A program made the translations under genes and the position numbers. A DNA stretch of 64,000 nt, taken from NCBI GenBank assembly GCA_015680685.1, contig MNCI01030039.1, forward strand, positions 653,799-717,798, in the 5' to 3' direction. This stretch comes from Gnetum montanum (Eukaryota; Streptophyta; Gnetopsida; Gnetales; Gnetaceae). Positions 24,701 through 36,759 of this stretch are shown piece by piece. How positions within the stretch are numbered: the stretch's first letter is position 1; each line of letters opens with the position of its first letter. The notes below the pieces were generated by a model. It was not told the origin of the DNA and ran no database searches. It saw only the letters and a list, made by a program, of their open reading frames with translations.

Positions 24701-25603
24701 CGATGAATCATGATTTACCTTGCCTTGACATCAGAGCCTTGACATCAAAGCCTTAACATATGATGAATCATTGTTTTCTATCTGCTCTAACTTAGGGTAT
24801 GCAACATTGAGGACTGGCCATGATGTTGGTTATCCGACATCAGGCTATATACTCTAGCCTATAAATATAGTGCCTGGGCTCCCATTTTGAGGCAGTTTTG
24901 AAATAGTTTTGCATTAGTTTTTCATAGTTTTGTCAATAGAGTAGCCAAATTCTTGTAGTTTTATTTTGTAATCTTAGAGAACAATCAATGAGTGCCCACA
25001 AAGTGGATTTGAGTCAGTTGTATGAAGTCTTATTCAACTGGAAATATACCTAGACATATTCCATGAGTAGCAATAAAATAAAGATTGATTCTTATTCATT
25101 GCAACACTTTGACTTAGATTAGATTTACTTTTCATGTACTTAGTTAATATTTACATTTTCATGCATGTTAATTAATTAAGCACATAAGTACGATTACTTT
25201 GAGCATGCGTATGACTCTTGGTAATCCCAACAATGCTTAACATTTGGAACCCAACAACAATATATGTGTTCAGGATGTCCACGAGAAGTGGGATTGGATA
25301 CTTATGTTAGGGTAGTTGATTATTAATTAGCAATTAGATTAGTTGAGTTGATTATAAATTGAGTTTCAACCTATTGTTAATCTTAGAATAATAAAATATA
25401 AAACAATAAAAATCATATGTCTCACTCTAGACTAAACCATACATGACAAAGCTACCACTAGTCCAAGTGGGAAGACAATGAGCTGTGATCAAAGCATAAC
25501 GATCTAGATGCCACAACTAGTCCCATCCACGAAATTCAATCGGATTATGCATGAATGCTTGTGATTCGTATGGTTGGGCATAGAGGTACCTCGTTGCTCA
25601 TCA
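24701..25603 (+). repeat. 3' LTR of element B
   Basis: 903 bp. Its first base has mutated from T to C (CGATGAATCATG). The CCTTGACATCA unit is repeated three times, against about once in the 5' LTR. TATAAATA lies at 24860-24867. It ends GCTCATCA. Confidence 0.9.
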
Positions 25604-25608
25604 TTGAT
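25604..25608. repeat. Target-site duplication of element B, right (TTGAT)
   Basis: Matches 19139-19143 exactly. Confidence 0.85.
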
Positions 25609-26115
25609 AATAAATGAAAGGTATTAGAAGAAAACCATGAAAATTCAATTTTAAATTAAACAAAAAGTAAGGAGAACTGTGTTTCATAATAATGCATAAG
25701 GCTAATGAAGTTAATCATAATGCTCTAGAAAGTGTGAGATTTGTTATTGATCATGATTCCCAATAGTTATACAAGTGGCTCCTCCCTAAAGTAGACCCAT
25801 GTTCATAATGCCCTTGTATAATCACTTCTACAAGTATTCGTGGGTATCTNCTTCATGAGCATCTTAGAATTTAAATGTGAATCATGTTCTTGTTCCAACA
25901 TGCACAACAATAGTGGTTAAAATTCTATACAATGCTATATAAGACTATACAATTCATAATTATAACATGCTAGTGCTGTGAAATGGAATAAGAAGGATTA
26001 GAGAATTATGATGTGAGGTATCTTACCATGGTCATAGTAGGTTTTGCATGTTATACATGATTAGAATGACCATCATACTTGTCTATTAGGGTTTCAAACC
26101 AAGTTCAATCACTTN
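25609..26115. other. Spacer between elements B and C, with two N bases
   Basis: At 25787-25849 there is a minus-oriented copy of the conserved 3' block (GGCTCCTCCCTAAAGTAGACCC), so the spacer includes a scrap of another family member. It ends at N25850. The sequence from 25851 to N26115 is unassigned. Confidence 0.55.
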
Positions 26116-26751
26116 ACACTGCTGGGCTTTCAAACGCTAGTCATTTCTGAGCTACCAAGTGTCACATGTATGCTCGAAGGGGTCATGCTTGTGTAATTTA
26201 ATGATTTTCTTAATTGATCAAAATGAATTGCTACGCTAATAACATAAATGTAAAGTGCATAAAATAAATGCATAAGAACATAAAATAAAAGAAATGCATA
26301 AGAAAATAAATCTCAAGTGCTGCAAGGATGAATCAAAGAGCTCATCTTTATTGCCAACACAATGGTGTGCTCAGGTACATCAATGCTTAAATAAAGATCC
26401 ATCCACACTTAGACCTCCTATTGTAAGCACTTGGAAAATACTCTAACTTTCAAACAAACTACAAGAGTTTCGCAACTTTTTTGCTGAAAGACCTCCTCAC
26501 AATTGTGTGCTTGGGTACTATATTTATAGACTTGGGAGAAACTACTCTAATAATTAGAGTAACCACTCTAATAATTAGAATAGCTGCTAAAGTAATTGCT
26601 AGAGTAACCACTCTAATAATTAGAATAATTGCTAGAGTAACCACTCTAATAATTAGAGTAACTACTAAAGTAACTGCTAAAGTAACAACTATAATAATTA
26701 GAATAACTTCTAGAGTAACCACTCTAATAATTAGAGTAACTACTCTCATCA
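26116..26751 (-). repeat. 3' LTR of element C (truncated at an N)
   Basis: Matches 35360-35912 of the other LTR. The first 343 bp of the LTR (plus-strand left end) are absent because the sequence starts at N26115. A longer repeat array than in the partner lies at 26531-26751. Confidence 0.85.
26521..26751 (-). promoter_or_regulatory. U3 tandem array and TATA box of the element C 3' LTR
   Basis: Near-palindromic ACTCTAATAATTAGAGT units alternate with AACTGCTAAAGTAAC-like spacers for about 220 bp. They end at the TATA box (26521-26528). The array reads open in several frames only because it is repetitive. Confidence 0.6.
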
Positions 26752-28739
26752 TACCCCGACAACTGAATGAAAACTTGTCCTTGAGTATAGAAGAAAAGAA
26801 ACAAGTTCTTTACAAAATATTGGGAAGGTATGGGATTATTGACTAACTGAAAACTAATGGTGGAATGGGATGACAGACCCAACGTGCCCAATGAACGGAT
26901 CATTAAGTATATTACAACATTAGTGTTCATGACCATTGTGGTGAACACTCATACATCAATGACATCCAAGCCTTTATTTGGAAGCTTGTAGAGAAAGAGA
27001 GAGAAAGAAAATGAAGCGTGTTGTCGCCAATGCTAAGATTGCACCTTCCATTGTTTATCCATAGCCATGCCACCAAACTTTCTCCTTTCGTAAATGCTCC
27101 AGTTCCAATCTATCCTAAGTGCTTCCTCCAAACCTATTCCATTGTTTGTATGATCGTCATTTGCACACACAACATAGTCACAAATGAGCAAGGATAGATA
27201 AACCAAAATGCTGTTAACACCTTGCCTTAATATGAAGCGCATTTGCTGAGTTGTGGTTATGGAAAAAACTGGTTCAGAGATTTATCACAGGTGACTACCT
27301 AAGGTGTAGGGTTTAGGTGAATATTAAAATGGAGAAAATTGAAAAATTTATGCCAAGGCCTCCACAACTAAGAGCAAACCTCTGGTAGCTATAAGATGGA
27401 AAAATATGAGGAACAAGAAAGATGGAAAAAAATAACAACGACAACACCAATAAAATGGATGTTATGGATGGGGATGAAACAAGAGATGATTGATTTTATG
27501 AAATATTTAAGAAAAAGAACTTAAAAATTGCACCAAAAAAGGAATGCCAGTGGGTCCTCCCCAAAGTAGGCTCATGCCTTTTATGCCCTAACAAACCCAC
27601 AAACCAAAGAGTTTGTAGGCTCTAGGAATGTCATTTGGAAGCAAGAGTTAAAAACTTACCCACAAGAATTCACCAAAGAAAAAAATGCATCAACCTAGAA
27701 TGGACTAATGATAAAATTGGCAATGAGGTGGAAAATGGGAAGAAAGATGGAGAGGAGAGAATGGAATGAAATCCCAAGAACAAGGTTGTGTAAATCCCCT
27801 TGTGTATTTCATGGTTAAGATGACTGAGTAGAACTTCATCCCAAATCCAGACTCAAACCAACCACATTCAGTGACCTCGCATCAATACACATAGCCAATC
27901 CATCCTCTTGAAGTAACAAGAATGCTTTCACAAAGAGTGACCACCATCCTGAGGAGAGCAAGATGAAGAAGCAGGAAGTGAGAAAGGCCCTTAGTTAGAT
28001 GAAACCTTTAGGCATGGGTAACATGTCTTTCCAGTTTCATAACCAATGCTTGTTAGCCATATTACTTTATTATGTCTAAGGGGTGGCCTTTGAATTCTCA
28101 CTTTTATCCTTTCTTATTCTTTTTTTCTGAGAACCACACCATGCAAAGACTTATTTTTATTCACTTGGCTTCCTAATTTTTGAATAATGTTAGAATGGTA
28201 GAAAATCCAAGAAATAAGCATCCAAGCACCCCAAGAGAATGGCCAAAAAAAATGCATCAAATTCGCTTGAAGTCACATCCTTTTTATCCTTTGAGTCTTT
28301 CCTTGGTTTGAAAAGTACCTAACCACCAATTCATTAATAAATTTACTTAGAAAAGGGGGACTGTATAGTTCCAAGCCAAAGGAGACCATAGAGTTGTATG
28401 GATGAGTGGACCATGTGGACTCATTGCTTGTTTTACCAAAAGAACCATACCTTAATATCAACATCATAATTCAAAGGTAAAAACCAAACATTAGCAATCA
28501 ATATGATATAATGCAATCCACCATCATGAGCACTTATTGGATGACGAATAAAAGTAAATCAATCAAACAAAGAAATGGTAAAAACATAAATGATAGTGTA
28601 AAACAAAAATAAGAAAAGTTGGAAAAATGTGTAAAACAAAAATTCCAAAAGAATTGAGGGCCTGAAACGGTTAGCATAGTTGGCCATCTCCCCCACAACT
28701 AAGTTGGAAGGAGGAGATCCAAAATAGTGAGCAAGGTTA
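26752..28739 (-). other. Element C 3' non-coding region and polypurine tract
   Basis: GTCGGGGTA (minus strand, 26752-26760) is the polypurine tract. The conserved GTGGGTCCTCCCCAAAGTAGG block lies at about 27540-27640 and the AACCACACCATGCAAAGAC block near 28130. A purine-rich tract (about 26990-27012) mirrors the pyrimidine tract of element A. A possible coding scrap (27033-27242) has no motif and is probably chance. Confidence 0.65.
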
Positions 28740-31700
28740 TCCATCAACAGAGGTAGCATGTGTACTAGTTGTCCTTAGCTCATGGAAAGGTTTGGTTTTT
28801 TGTATGTTGACCAATACTTTCTTATCTAGGCTCTCAATTTTGTATATTGTCATGGCTCCCAAAGGAAAAGTTGCATAAATAATATAAGGTCCTTCTCACA
28901 GTGTTTGAAATTTAGTACGTTGTGGCACATGTGTGGGATTCCAGTAGAGAACATTATCTCTCGATTGATATTTAACTTTCCTAATCCTTAGGTCATGATG
29001 TTGTTTATTGAATGCCTTGTGCAACTCGTTAGATGACAGGGCAGCTAATCAGTTTTCATCTAGTAAGTTAAGGATTACTAACCATTGTTTCTATGCTAGA
29101 TCAAGGTCAAGGTTGAGGTCACATGCCATGGATAGTGTACAGAGCTTAGTTTGAATGGGAAGCATTGGTAATTTATCATACACTAACTCATAGGGAGAGT
29201 AGCATGTAGGGAGTTTCCATGTAGAGCAGTATGCCCAAAGAGCATCATTTAGTTTAGTGCTCTAGTCTTGCCTAAACTTGCTAACAATTCTTGTCAATAT
29301 CTTTCTAATCTCCCTGTTGGTGACTTCTACTTGACCATTTACTTGGGGGTGGTATGGTGTAGTCAATTTATGCTCAACCCCTAAGTGTTGCATTAATTTC
29401 CAAAAAATTGCACCTGTGAAGTGGGTACCATTGTCTGAAATAAGTGCACAAGGCATACCAAACCTATTTATGATTTGTTGTTGAAAAAATTGTGCAGCTG
29501 TAGATGATGCACAATCCTTAACAGTAGCTTCTTTTGCCCATTTAGTTAGGTAATCAACAACAACAATGATATAGGTTTTTCCATTGGACATTGGTGTAAT
29601 TAGCCCCATAAAATCAATTCCCCAAATGTTAAAGGATTCTAACAGTTAGATCCATTATTGCAGATCCTCCATTCTAGCAGTCATTCCTCCATCATGTTGA
29701 CAACACTCACAAAATTAGGCAAATTGATCGGCATCTTGAAATAATGTAGGCCAATAATATCTTGCAAGCAAGATCTTGATGGTCGTTCGTCTCCCAGTGT
29801 AATGACCCCCACAAGGACCCTCATGAGCATCTTGGAGAACTTGCAGTTGATCTATATCTAGAACACACCATCGAACCAAGCCATCAGAACACACTTTGTA
29901 AAGTTGCTCATTGATTTCCATAAAGTACTTAGCTTTGTGAAGAAACTATTGTTTCTTCTTAAGGTTTAACTCTTGTGGTATTTGTTGGGTGAGGAGATAG
30001 GTAAGAATGCTATTATACCAGTTTGTCTCCATGGGTGATTGATTATTCACTACACCAGCATAGAGGAATTCATCAGGAAAATAATCAGAAATTGGATACT
30101 CGTCCTCTTTGTTGTCCCATCGCAACTGATATAAATGATCAAGAACTATATTCTCGGTGCCTTTATGATCAATCATTGTAAGATCGAACTCTTGTAAGAT
30201 TACAAGCCATCATATGATATGAGGGCTTAACATTGGCTTATTCATGAGGAACCTTATTGCAATATGATCTTTATGTATATATACTTTATATCCCAATACA
30301 TAGTGTCTAAACTTTTCTAGTACAAACACTATAGCCATTAATTCTTTCTTTGTGGTAGTGTAGTTAAGTTATGCACTAGCGATACTTCTACTTGCACAAT
30401 GGATGTAATAGGGATGCTTCTGGTCATCTAACTATGTAAGTACGGCTCCTAAGGCATAGTTGGATGCATCAATCATGATATAGAATGGTTTGGACTAGTC
30501 AAGAGCTTATAGAATGGGTGTTTCTACTAGCTTCTGTTTCATAGTTTAAAAAGCTAATTCACATTCCCTGGTCCACTCGAAAGGTACATCCTTTTTCATT
30601 AATTCCACCAATGGTTTGGCAACCTTTGAAAAGTTCTCAATAAATCTCCTATAGTAGCTAGTATGTCCAAGGAATGATCAAATATCTTTAACATTTTTTG
30701 GTTGATGGTAATTCCTTAGATAACTTTGATTTTCTTGGGGTCTACCTCTATCCCTGTGTGTGATACTTTGTGCCCTAGTACTATGCCCTCTTAGACCATC
30801 AAATGGATTTTCTGCCAATTGAGCCTCAAATTGGTTTCTACACATCTTTTTAACACTTGCTCTAACTAGTCCAAGGCTTGATCAAAGTTTGTTCCATAGG
30901 TGGAGAAATCATCCATAAAGACTTCTACACCATTTCCTATCTACTATTGGAAGATGCTTAGAACTAGTCATTGAAATGTTGCAAGGGCATTGCACAAGCC
31001 AAACAACATTGGTTTGTATGCAAGCGTTCCCCAAGTGCTGGTGAACGTAGTCTTAGCTTGGTCTTCTATGGCTATTTGTATTTGATTATATCCACTATAT
31101 CCATCCAGAAAACTATAGTAGTGATGCCCTACGATGGTGTCTAAGACTTGGTCAACAAATGGCAACAGAAAGTTATCTTTGAATGTTGTCATATTCAGCA
31201 GCTTGAAATCTATGCACACCCTCCATTTACCTCCCTTTTTAGGCATAATAACTAAGGGGCTAACCCATTTGCTATCAGCAATGGGATATATGAACCTAGC
31301 CTTGAGAAGTTGTTTGATTTCTTCCTTGACTACTTGCTTCAGCTTTGGGTTTGAACACCTCTGCAGTTGTCTTCAAGGCTTCATGGAGGGGTCATTGTAA
31401 ATCCTATGTTGGCATATCCTAGGATCTATTCCAGTTAATTTGGGATATGATTCTTTCTATTGACGAGCAAGCTTAGCGTTGATAATTACTGATTTTCTAT
31501 TTTTAAGGAATGTGTGTTCAATACTAGTGGGCAATGGTTTCAGCTTGAGGGACTCCTACTTAAATTTCTCAATGATTTCCAACTTCGCCCATTTGATATT
31601 TTCAAGGTTAAGACATGGAAGTTGGCGGTGGACTTGCTCTAATGCATCTATGCTATTGATGTAAGCATAAGTCAAACCCTTAGTTGGTTCCATGCATATG

Positions 31701-32483
31701 AGTGAATTACTTTCTTGATTAGCTGTTAGCCACTAGGTGTCTTTCTATTGTGTGGCTACTGCATACAGGCATCTTTGTATATTGATCACTTGTGCACACT
31801 GATTGCATGTAGCTAGGCAATGTTAAACTTTGTACAAACCATGACCTCTACATGCAATTACACCCTATGTCACTATATGTGATGTACAGAACTTTCTTCT
31901 TCTCAACCTTTCTGAATGTATTTTTCTTTGATATTTCTAGGGAAAGATTGTGGATTCCTAGGCATGCATTGATGGTGCTTAGCCATGCTCTTTCCATTAT
32001 GATTGAGAAGTCCCCCTTACCATTGTTCACCTAAATCACTAGGAAGTTAGCTAGATATGACCACCCACAAATAGTGGTAACAATGTCTTATACCACTCCC
32101 AATGGGATAGTGATGGACTGGTTAGCCAACTCTAGACAAATGTTGCTCTTTTTCAATAGAGGTCAGTTCTAAGCCATGTACATTTCTTGAGAAATCAAGT
32201 TGACACTGGAACCTGAATCCAAACGAGCCTTGCATGACACATTTCTAGTGATTTGTAAGTATATTAGAGAACTCCCAGGATTAGAGAATTTCTTGGGAAG
32301 GTGACTAGATTTGATCCAATCAGCGACGACATGTGTTAGCACGACCTTATGCATTGAGTGCGGTGGTTGAGTTGAAGAAGGCTCCGAAGTTTTGATTGAT
32401 ATTGAGGCATCTAAGGAATCATCCACTTGTGATTTCAAGGGCTTGGTTGGTCTATTGGTTCTAAAGAAAGGTCTTTTCTTCAT
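28740..32483 (-). pseudogene. Element C pol remnant: protease, RT, RNase H, integrase
   Basis: Protease: LDSGSSVNLIS near 32210. Reverse transcriptase (about 31320-30690): KKGGKWRVCIDFKLLN, FLDGYSGYNQI and the catalytic FMDD box near 30915, as usual in gypsy elements. RNase H is recognisable only in scraps (30500-30200). Integrase: zinc-binding HEGPCGGHYTGRRTTIKIL near 29830, then the core (29609-29262) with VVDYLTKW, LISDNGTHF and NGQVEVTNRE, so the catalytic D, D and E are all still visible. Integrase C-terminal sequence runs to about 28740. Stops break every domain except the 115-residue integrase core. Confidence 0.85.
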
Positions 32484-32499
32484 GTGGTTGTTGGAACCA

Positions 32500-34865
32500 A
32501 TAGTAGGTTGAGACTTAATAGCCCTTGTGGCATTACATTGTTGTGGCTAGGTAGGGATTTCACCCTACATAGTTGAAGCAGGTGGTAGTGGAGCTATTAT
32601 TGGAAGAGATACAACTGAATGAGAAGGATGATATGCTTACAGAATATCACCCCTAGAAGAGGGAGTCCCATAATACTCACGAGCTTGATAGTGAGGTTGA
32701 GGAGTGATGTGACCAGTAGAGTCATGTGGGGAGATTGGCTGTTGCATGTAATATCCATACAGGTTAGGTTACCGATAAGAATACTATTGCCTTGGTGGTG
32801 GCATTCTCCATGATTATGGGTGTTTCCACTATTGATATTGCCTAATTGGTTGTGGTGGAGTTCCACTTGGATAATATGTTAAGGGTTGGTGAAACTGTCT
32901 TGGGTTACCTTGGGGGTAAGGTAACCTTCAGGGTGCTTGTTGTTTGTTCAATCGTGGATTGAGTGTATACACCCCAGACTCTTGCAGATGTGAGATTATA
33001 GGGAAACATCCCTTAGGATGGTCATATTGACATATTTCACATCTACTATCACTGTCTATTTCCAACTCCACAACCTCTTCAATGATGGAAAATTTGCCCT
33101 TACCCTTGCTACATGCATGTTCAGTTTCTTTCTTCTTTCTTTTTTCATGATCACTACCTTGCTCTCTAGACTCCTCTACTATTTTAAGAAAAAATTGAAA
33201 TCTATTCTCTAGGAAATCCCACATTTGATCTACCTTTGCTAATACTTCTGATGTCAACTTTTGGATAGGCAATTTTTTTCTATTCACCATCTCTTCGAGT
33301 GGTGACTCTTCTTCATCGTCACAAAATCTTACTTCCCTCTTCTAGAGGGAAGGATCTCGGTTATACTCTTCTGCACTTTCTCTCTTCCTTAGCTCACCTT
33401 CTTCTTTAGCAACTTTCTCCAATAGTCTTTGAATTTGATGTGACCTAAGCTTCGATAGTCTTCCTTGGGCATAAGTCCCAAGGGTTCTTCTCGTTTCATG
33501 CCTAAGCCCATCCACGAGATGGCGTAGTTAATCCCTTTGTGAATAACCATGGCCAAGACAATGGTGTAATAGTGCATAATATCAGCCCATGGTAGCATCC
33601 AAGGGTTCATGTCCTCCTTGTTTCTAGCCTTGGATTTGCTTTCACAAGTTAGACACTCAGAAGTACGTTTGGTACTTGTCATTAAATAGTTCTAACATAG
33701 TACTCCACCTATGAATGGATTCCAGTTCTAAAGACAGGTACTAGCTTTCCGCTTCTTTAACTAGTATCCATGGAAACAACTTAAGTTTTTGCCATCTATT
33801 CTCTATATTTTGTAAATCACATGCATCATGGAATGCTTGTAAGTGATTTTGAGGATCAGCGTTGTATCCCCCTTCAAATCATGGGATATTGTTCATATCT
33901 CATCTCTTGATCCTACTATCTTTCTAGTGCCTTGTTGGAATTCTAACAGCCTTAGTTATGTCTAACATACTTCAAATAGTGAGTAGGGATTCATCATGAT
34001 CATCTCATCCATGGAATCTATGATGCCTACATTGTTCCCTAGTCTTCCTTCTTCTATGTCGTGACTCTCTAGAGTGTCCTCATCCCCCTTCCTGGCTATT
34101 TCGTCTATGACTTCCACTTTTCCTGCCTTTATCCCCATGGTCTTTTTCTTTATGACTACGTCTGGACACTAAAGGAGAGGATGAAGGTGATGATGAAGGT
34201 GAAGAAGAAGGAGAACCATCACCATGACGATGTCTGCCACCTTCTCTTCGATGGTCTCAACCTCGATCGTGATTGCAATTAGAATGTCCATCTTTATCAT
34301 GTTTCCATGTCCCTTTTTCAGACCCTTTGTGCCCATGGGTATCAGAACCTGGGTTATGAATAGTGGAATGAAGGTTATGATACACAACCCCTTGGCCAAA
34401 GTTAAGGGGAGGAACATCATTGTCTGGGCAACTACCTAAGGTAGGTTCACCACCCTCATTTTTGCTTAAGACATGTGGGAGATCCTGTGACCACTTACCC
34501 TTCAAAGACTTATGATGTCTCTCCTATTGCAAATCCCTTTGATGTTGTGCCTCCATGGGATGGTATTCGCTCAAGTCATGGTCTTACATAATGTATTCTG
34601 CATGTAAGTGTGGCATGCCAATTCATGTGAGGGCACGAAGAAGCATGCTTGGGACTGACTAATCAAGAGGTAACACTATGTTACCTTCTAAGTCTCACCA
34701 ACGTAGTTGTTCATCTTAATGGAGGATAAAGGTAAAGTCTAGTATATACTCATCGAGATGAATATATACCACTCGAACTTGTTGAGGGACTAGTGGATCA
34801 ATGTCATGTGTATTACGCCGTTGATTATTTTTTTCTTTTGGACCTAGGAGGTGAGGTGCTTTCAT
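32500..34865 (-). pseudogene. Element C gag remnant
   Basis: Likely start ATG at 34865 (MKAPHLLGP). A basic, Ser/His/Arg-rich region lies at about 34420-33980. The core motif GGYNADPQNHLQAFHDA is near 33860 and MLELFNDKYQTYF near 33680. LRHETRRTLGTYAQG lies near 33500. The zinc-knuckle-like CEICQYDHPKGC is near 33040. A Pro/Gln/Tyr-rich tail follows to 32500. In-frame stops interrupt it repeatedly. It matches A and E Gag over nearly its whole length. Confidence 0.75.
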
Positions 34866-34997
34866 ACGAAGAAAGAGATATACTTGTCTATTCAGTGTGC
34901 AATGTATTCTTGTTTATTATTTCTCAATCAACCTTACAAGTTCATTCCAACAATGTGAATGATTTTCTAAGTTCTAATTAGCACACAAACAACTAAG

Positions 34998-35015
34998 TCC
35001 CCGAAAACGGCGCCA
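34998..35015 (-). other. Primer-binding site of element C
   Basis: On the minus strand TGGCGCCGTTTTCGGGGA, two mismatches from the remembered complement of plant tRNA-Asp. It is one base away from the 5' LTR end. Confidence 0.8.
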
Positions 35016-35016
35016 A

Positions 35017-35912
35017 TGATGAGTGACGAGGTACCCCTACAGTCAACCATACAAATACAAGCGTTTCACGCATGATCCGATCAAATTCCAAGGACTAAGT
35101 GCTTACATGCCCTTGTCGAAAAAGGATAGGTTAATTGATCGTTGTCTTCCAAAACTTACTTGTATGTCATGATTGTATGGTTAAGTAAGCTTGAGGCATA
35201 TGATTTTTATATCTTTCATGTTTTTATGTCCTGTGCTAATAGGAAAAGAGAGAGATAACTAGGTGACTAATTTAACTTAACTACTCATTAACTAAGTTCT
35301 AACTAATCCTAACACAAGCATCCATTCCCACTTGCCACACACATCCTGAACCAATGCAAACACTGCTAGGCTATCAAACGCTAGTCATTTCTAAGCTACC
35401 AAGTGTCACATGTATGCTCGAAGGGGTCGTGCTTGTGTAATTTAATGATTTGCTTAATTGATCAAAATGCATTGCAATGCTAACATAAATGTAGAGTGCA
35501 TAAAATAAATGCATAAGAAAACAAATCTCAAGTGCAGCAAGGATGAATCAAAGAGCTCGTCTTTATTGCCAACATAATGGTGTGCTCAGGTACATCAATG
35601 CTTGAATAAAGATTCATCCATACTTAGACCTCCTACTCTGGGCACTTGGAAAATACTCTAACTTTCAAACAGATTGCAAGAGTTTCACTACTTTTTTGTT
35701 GAAATACCTCCTCCCAATTATGCACCTGGGTACTGTATTTATAGACTTGGGAGAAACTACTCTAATAATTAAAGTAACCACTCTAATAATTAGAATAACT
35801 GCTAAAGTAACTGCTAGAGTAACCACTCTAATAATCAGAATAACTACTAGAGTAACCACTAGAGTAACCGTTAGAGTAACCACTCTAATAATTAGAGTAA
35901 CTGCTCTCATCA
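35017..35912 (-). repeat. 5' LTR of element C
   Basis: 896 bp, on the plus strand TGATGAGTGACG...GCTCTCATCA. TATTTATA (TATAAATA on the element strand) lies at 35736-35743. About 160 bp of tandem ACTCTAATAATTAGAGTAAC-type units separate it from the LTR end. Confidence 0.9.
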
Positions 35913-36039
35913 CTAGTAACATTACATTGCATCATCTTGGACACTCCATCATGAGACTAACAAGCCATCACGTGAAGAAATCACCATTCAATAATAAAAT
36001 TGAAAAATAAATGTTAAAAAGCCTAAGAATAATTAATTA

Positions 36040-36470
36040 ATTATTGAAATTTGATGCATGTCTAATGGTGATGACTATGTGTGAATCAAAGGCTATGACC
36101 TCTTTTACTGCAATTGCTTTCCCTTTATGCTTGTATATGTCCTTGCTTTCTTTCTTCTTAATTTTCTTTTCTTGTTCTTTGGCTTTTTCTTATTGCACTT
36201 TTTCTTTCATTATCTTTAATGTAAATTGAAATTATTCATCCATGGAATCTCATGTCTTGTCAACCTTGGCTGAAATTTCAACAAGATTTTGGATCAACAA
36301 GGTCTTTTATTGGACCACTTCCTCTAGTGATGCCTCTTTTTCTAGCTCACAAATATGGATCTCCTTGTGAAGAGCTAGATTCTTGTTATATTCTTATGTA
36401 CCTTCCTTCTTGTGGAATTTTCCTTCTTCTTTAACCCCTTATCAGTCAACATCTAGATTTTATCTGCTTT
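36040..36470 (-). pseudogene. Solo gag fragment of the A/C/E family
   Basis: Minus-strand translation with a few stops gives EEYNKNLALHKE, EKEASLEEVV and KTLLIQNLVEISAKVDKT, then a lysine-rich tail to about 36040. This matches the Gag segment of element A at 8620-8920 and of element C at 33390-33080. No LTR is attached. Confidence 0.65.
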
Positions 36471-36544
36471 GTGTTCTTACAATCTCCCTTCAACATAAAT
36501 CCCAATAGTGTCATTGGTTCTATTTTAAAGCCCATCTTAATCAT

Positions 36545-36682
36545 CTACCTTGGATTTGAAACATACTTTCTCAACACTAACACATGAAACACATCATGAA
36601 TCCTCAATAATCATAGAGATAAACTAATTTGATATGCTACTACTTCAACTCTTCTCAAGACCTTAAAGAGGGCAACAAACCT
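36545..36682 (-). pseudogene. Chromovirus-type integrase C-terminal fragment
   Basis: Minus-strand translation gives RFVALFKVLRRVEVVAYQIS and, after one stop, RIHDVFHVLVLRKYVSNP. The 'VAY.L.LP....HDVFHVS.LRKY' pattern is the hallmark of the integrase C-terminus of plant Ty3/gypsy chromoviruses (Tekay/Del-like). It is a different lineage from elements A-E. Only about 46 codons are recognisable. Confidence 0.7.
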
Positions 36683-36759
36683 TGGTGTCAACTAATTTGA
36701 TATCAAAACCTCTAACATATGACTTAAAGTAACTATCAATTTGATGGTGTTATTTAAAA

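Larger units (their letters stand above)
19144..25603 (+). mobile_element. LTR element B: non-autonomous Ty3/gypsy (gag only)
   Basis: LTRs at 19144-20033 and 24701-25603 are flanked by TTGAT at 19139-19143 and 25604-25608. The interior (4.67 kb) carries a degraded gag and a long non-coding 3' region. I find no protease active site, reverse transcriptase or integrase. Gag and the 3' blocks match A, C, D and E. The LTR start carries GACATC/GATGTTGG-like repeats, a type shared with pol-bearing element D, so D-like elements are the natural helper. The primer-binding site is interrupted. Confidence 0.88.
26116..35912 (-). mobile_element. LTR element C: Athila-like Ty3/gypsy with gag-pol remnants
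   Basis: Minus-strand element. The 5' LTR is at 35017-35912, then a tRNA-Asp-like primer site, gag, protease, reverse transcriptase, RNase H, integrase, a 2-kb non-coding 3' region, a polypurine tract and the 3' LTR (to 26751). Protease-RT-RH-INT order places it in Ty3/gypsy. The tRNA-Asp primer type and the 'GQVEVTNRE' integrase stretch point to the Athila side of the family; I see no env-like ORF. It is the best model here for the autonomous partner of A, B and E. Coding frames carry many stops. The left LTR is cut at N26115, so the far target duplication cannot be checked (CTAGT follows the right LTR). Confidence 0.85.

Noticed and set aside
26531-26751. CRISPR-like look of regularly spaced repeats
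   Set aside because: It lies inside an LTR of a plant retroelement, units are degenerate, spacers are not unique, and no cas-like genes exist here.
26459-26846. Long open frames on both strands, repeating LIIRVTT-like residues
   Set aside because: They are translations of the tandem ACTCTAATAATTAG array in the C LTR. Repetition without stops explains the frames. The same happens at 35665-36010.
28559-28759. Possible env-like protein downstream of pol in element C
   Set aside because: The frame is short and mainly hydrophobic from T-rich non-coding DNA, and it overlaps the integrase end. It has no signal or fusion-type features and no match in D or E.
36044-36229. Plus-strand hydrophobic frame
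   Set aside because: It is the complement of the lysine-rich tail of the minus-strand gag fragment at 36040-36470.
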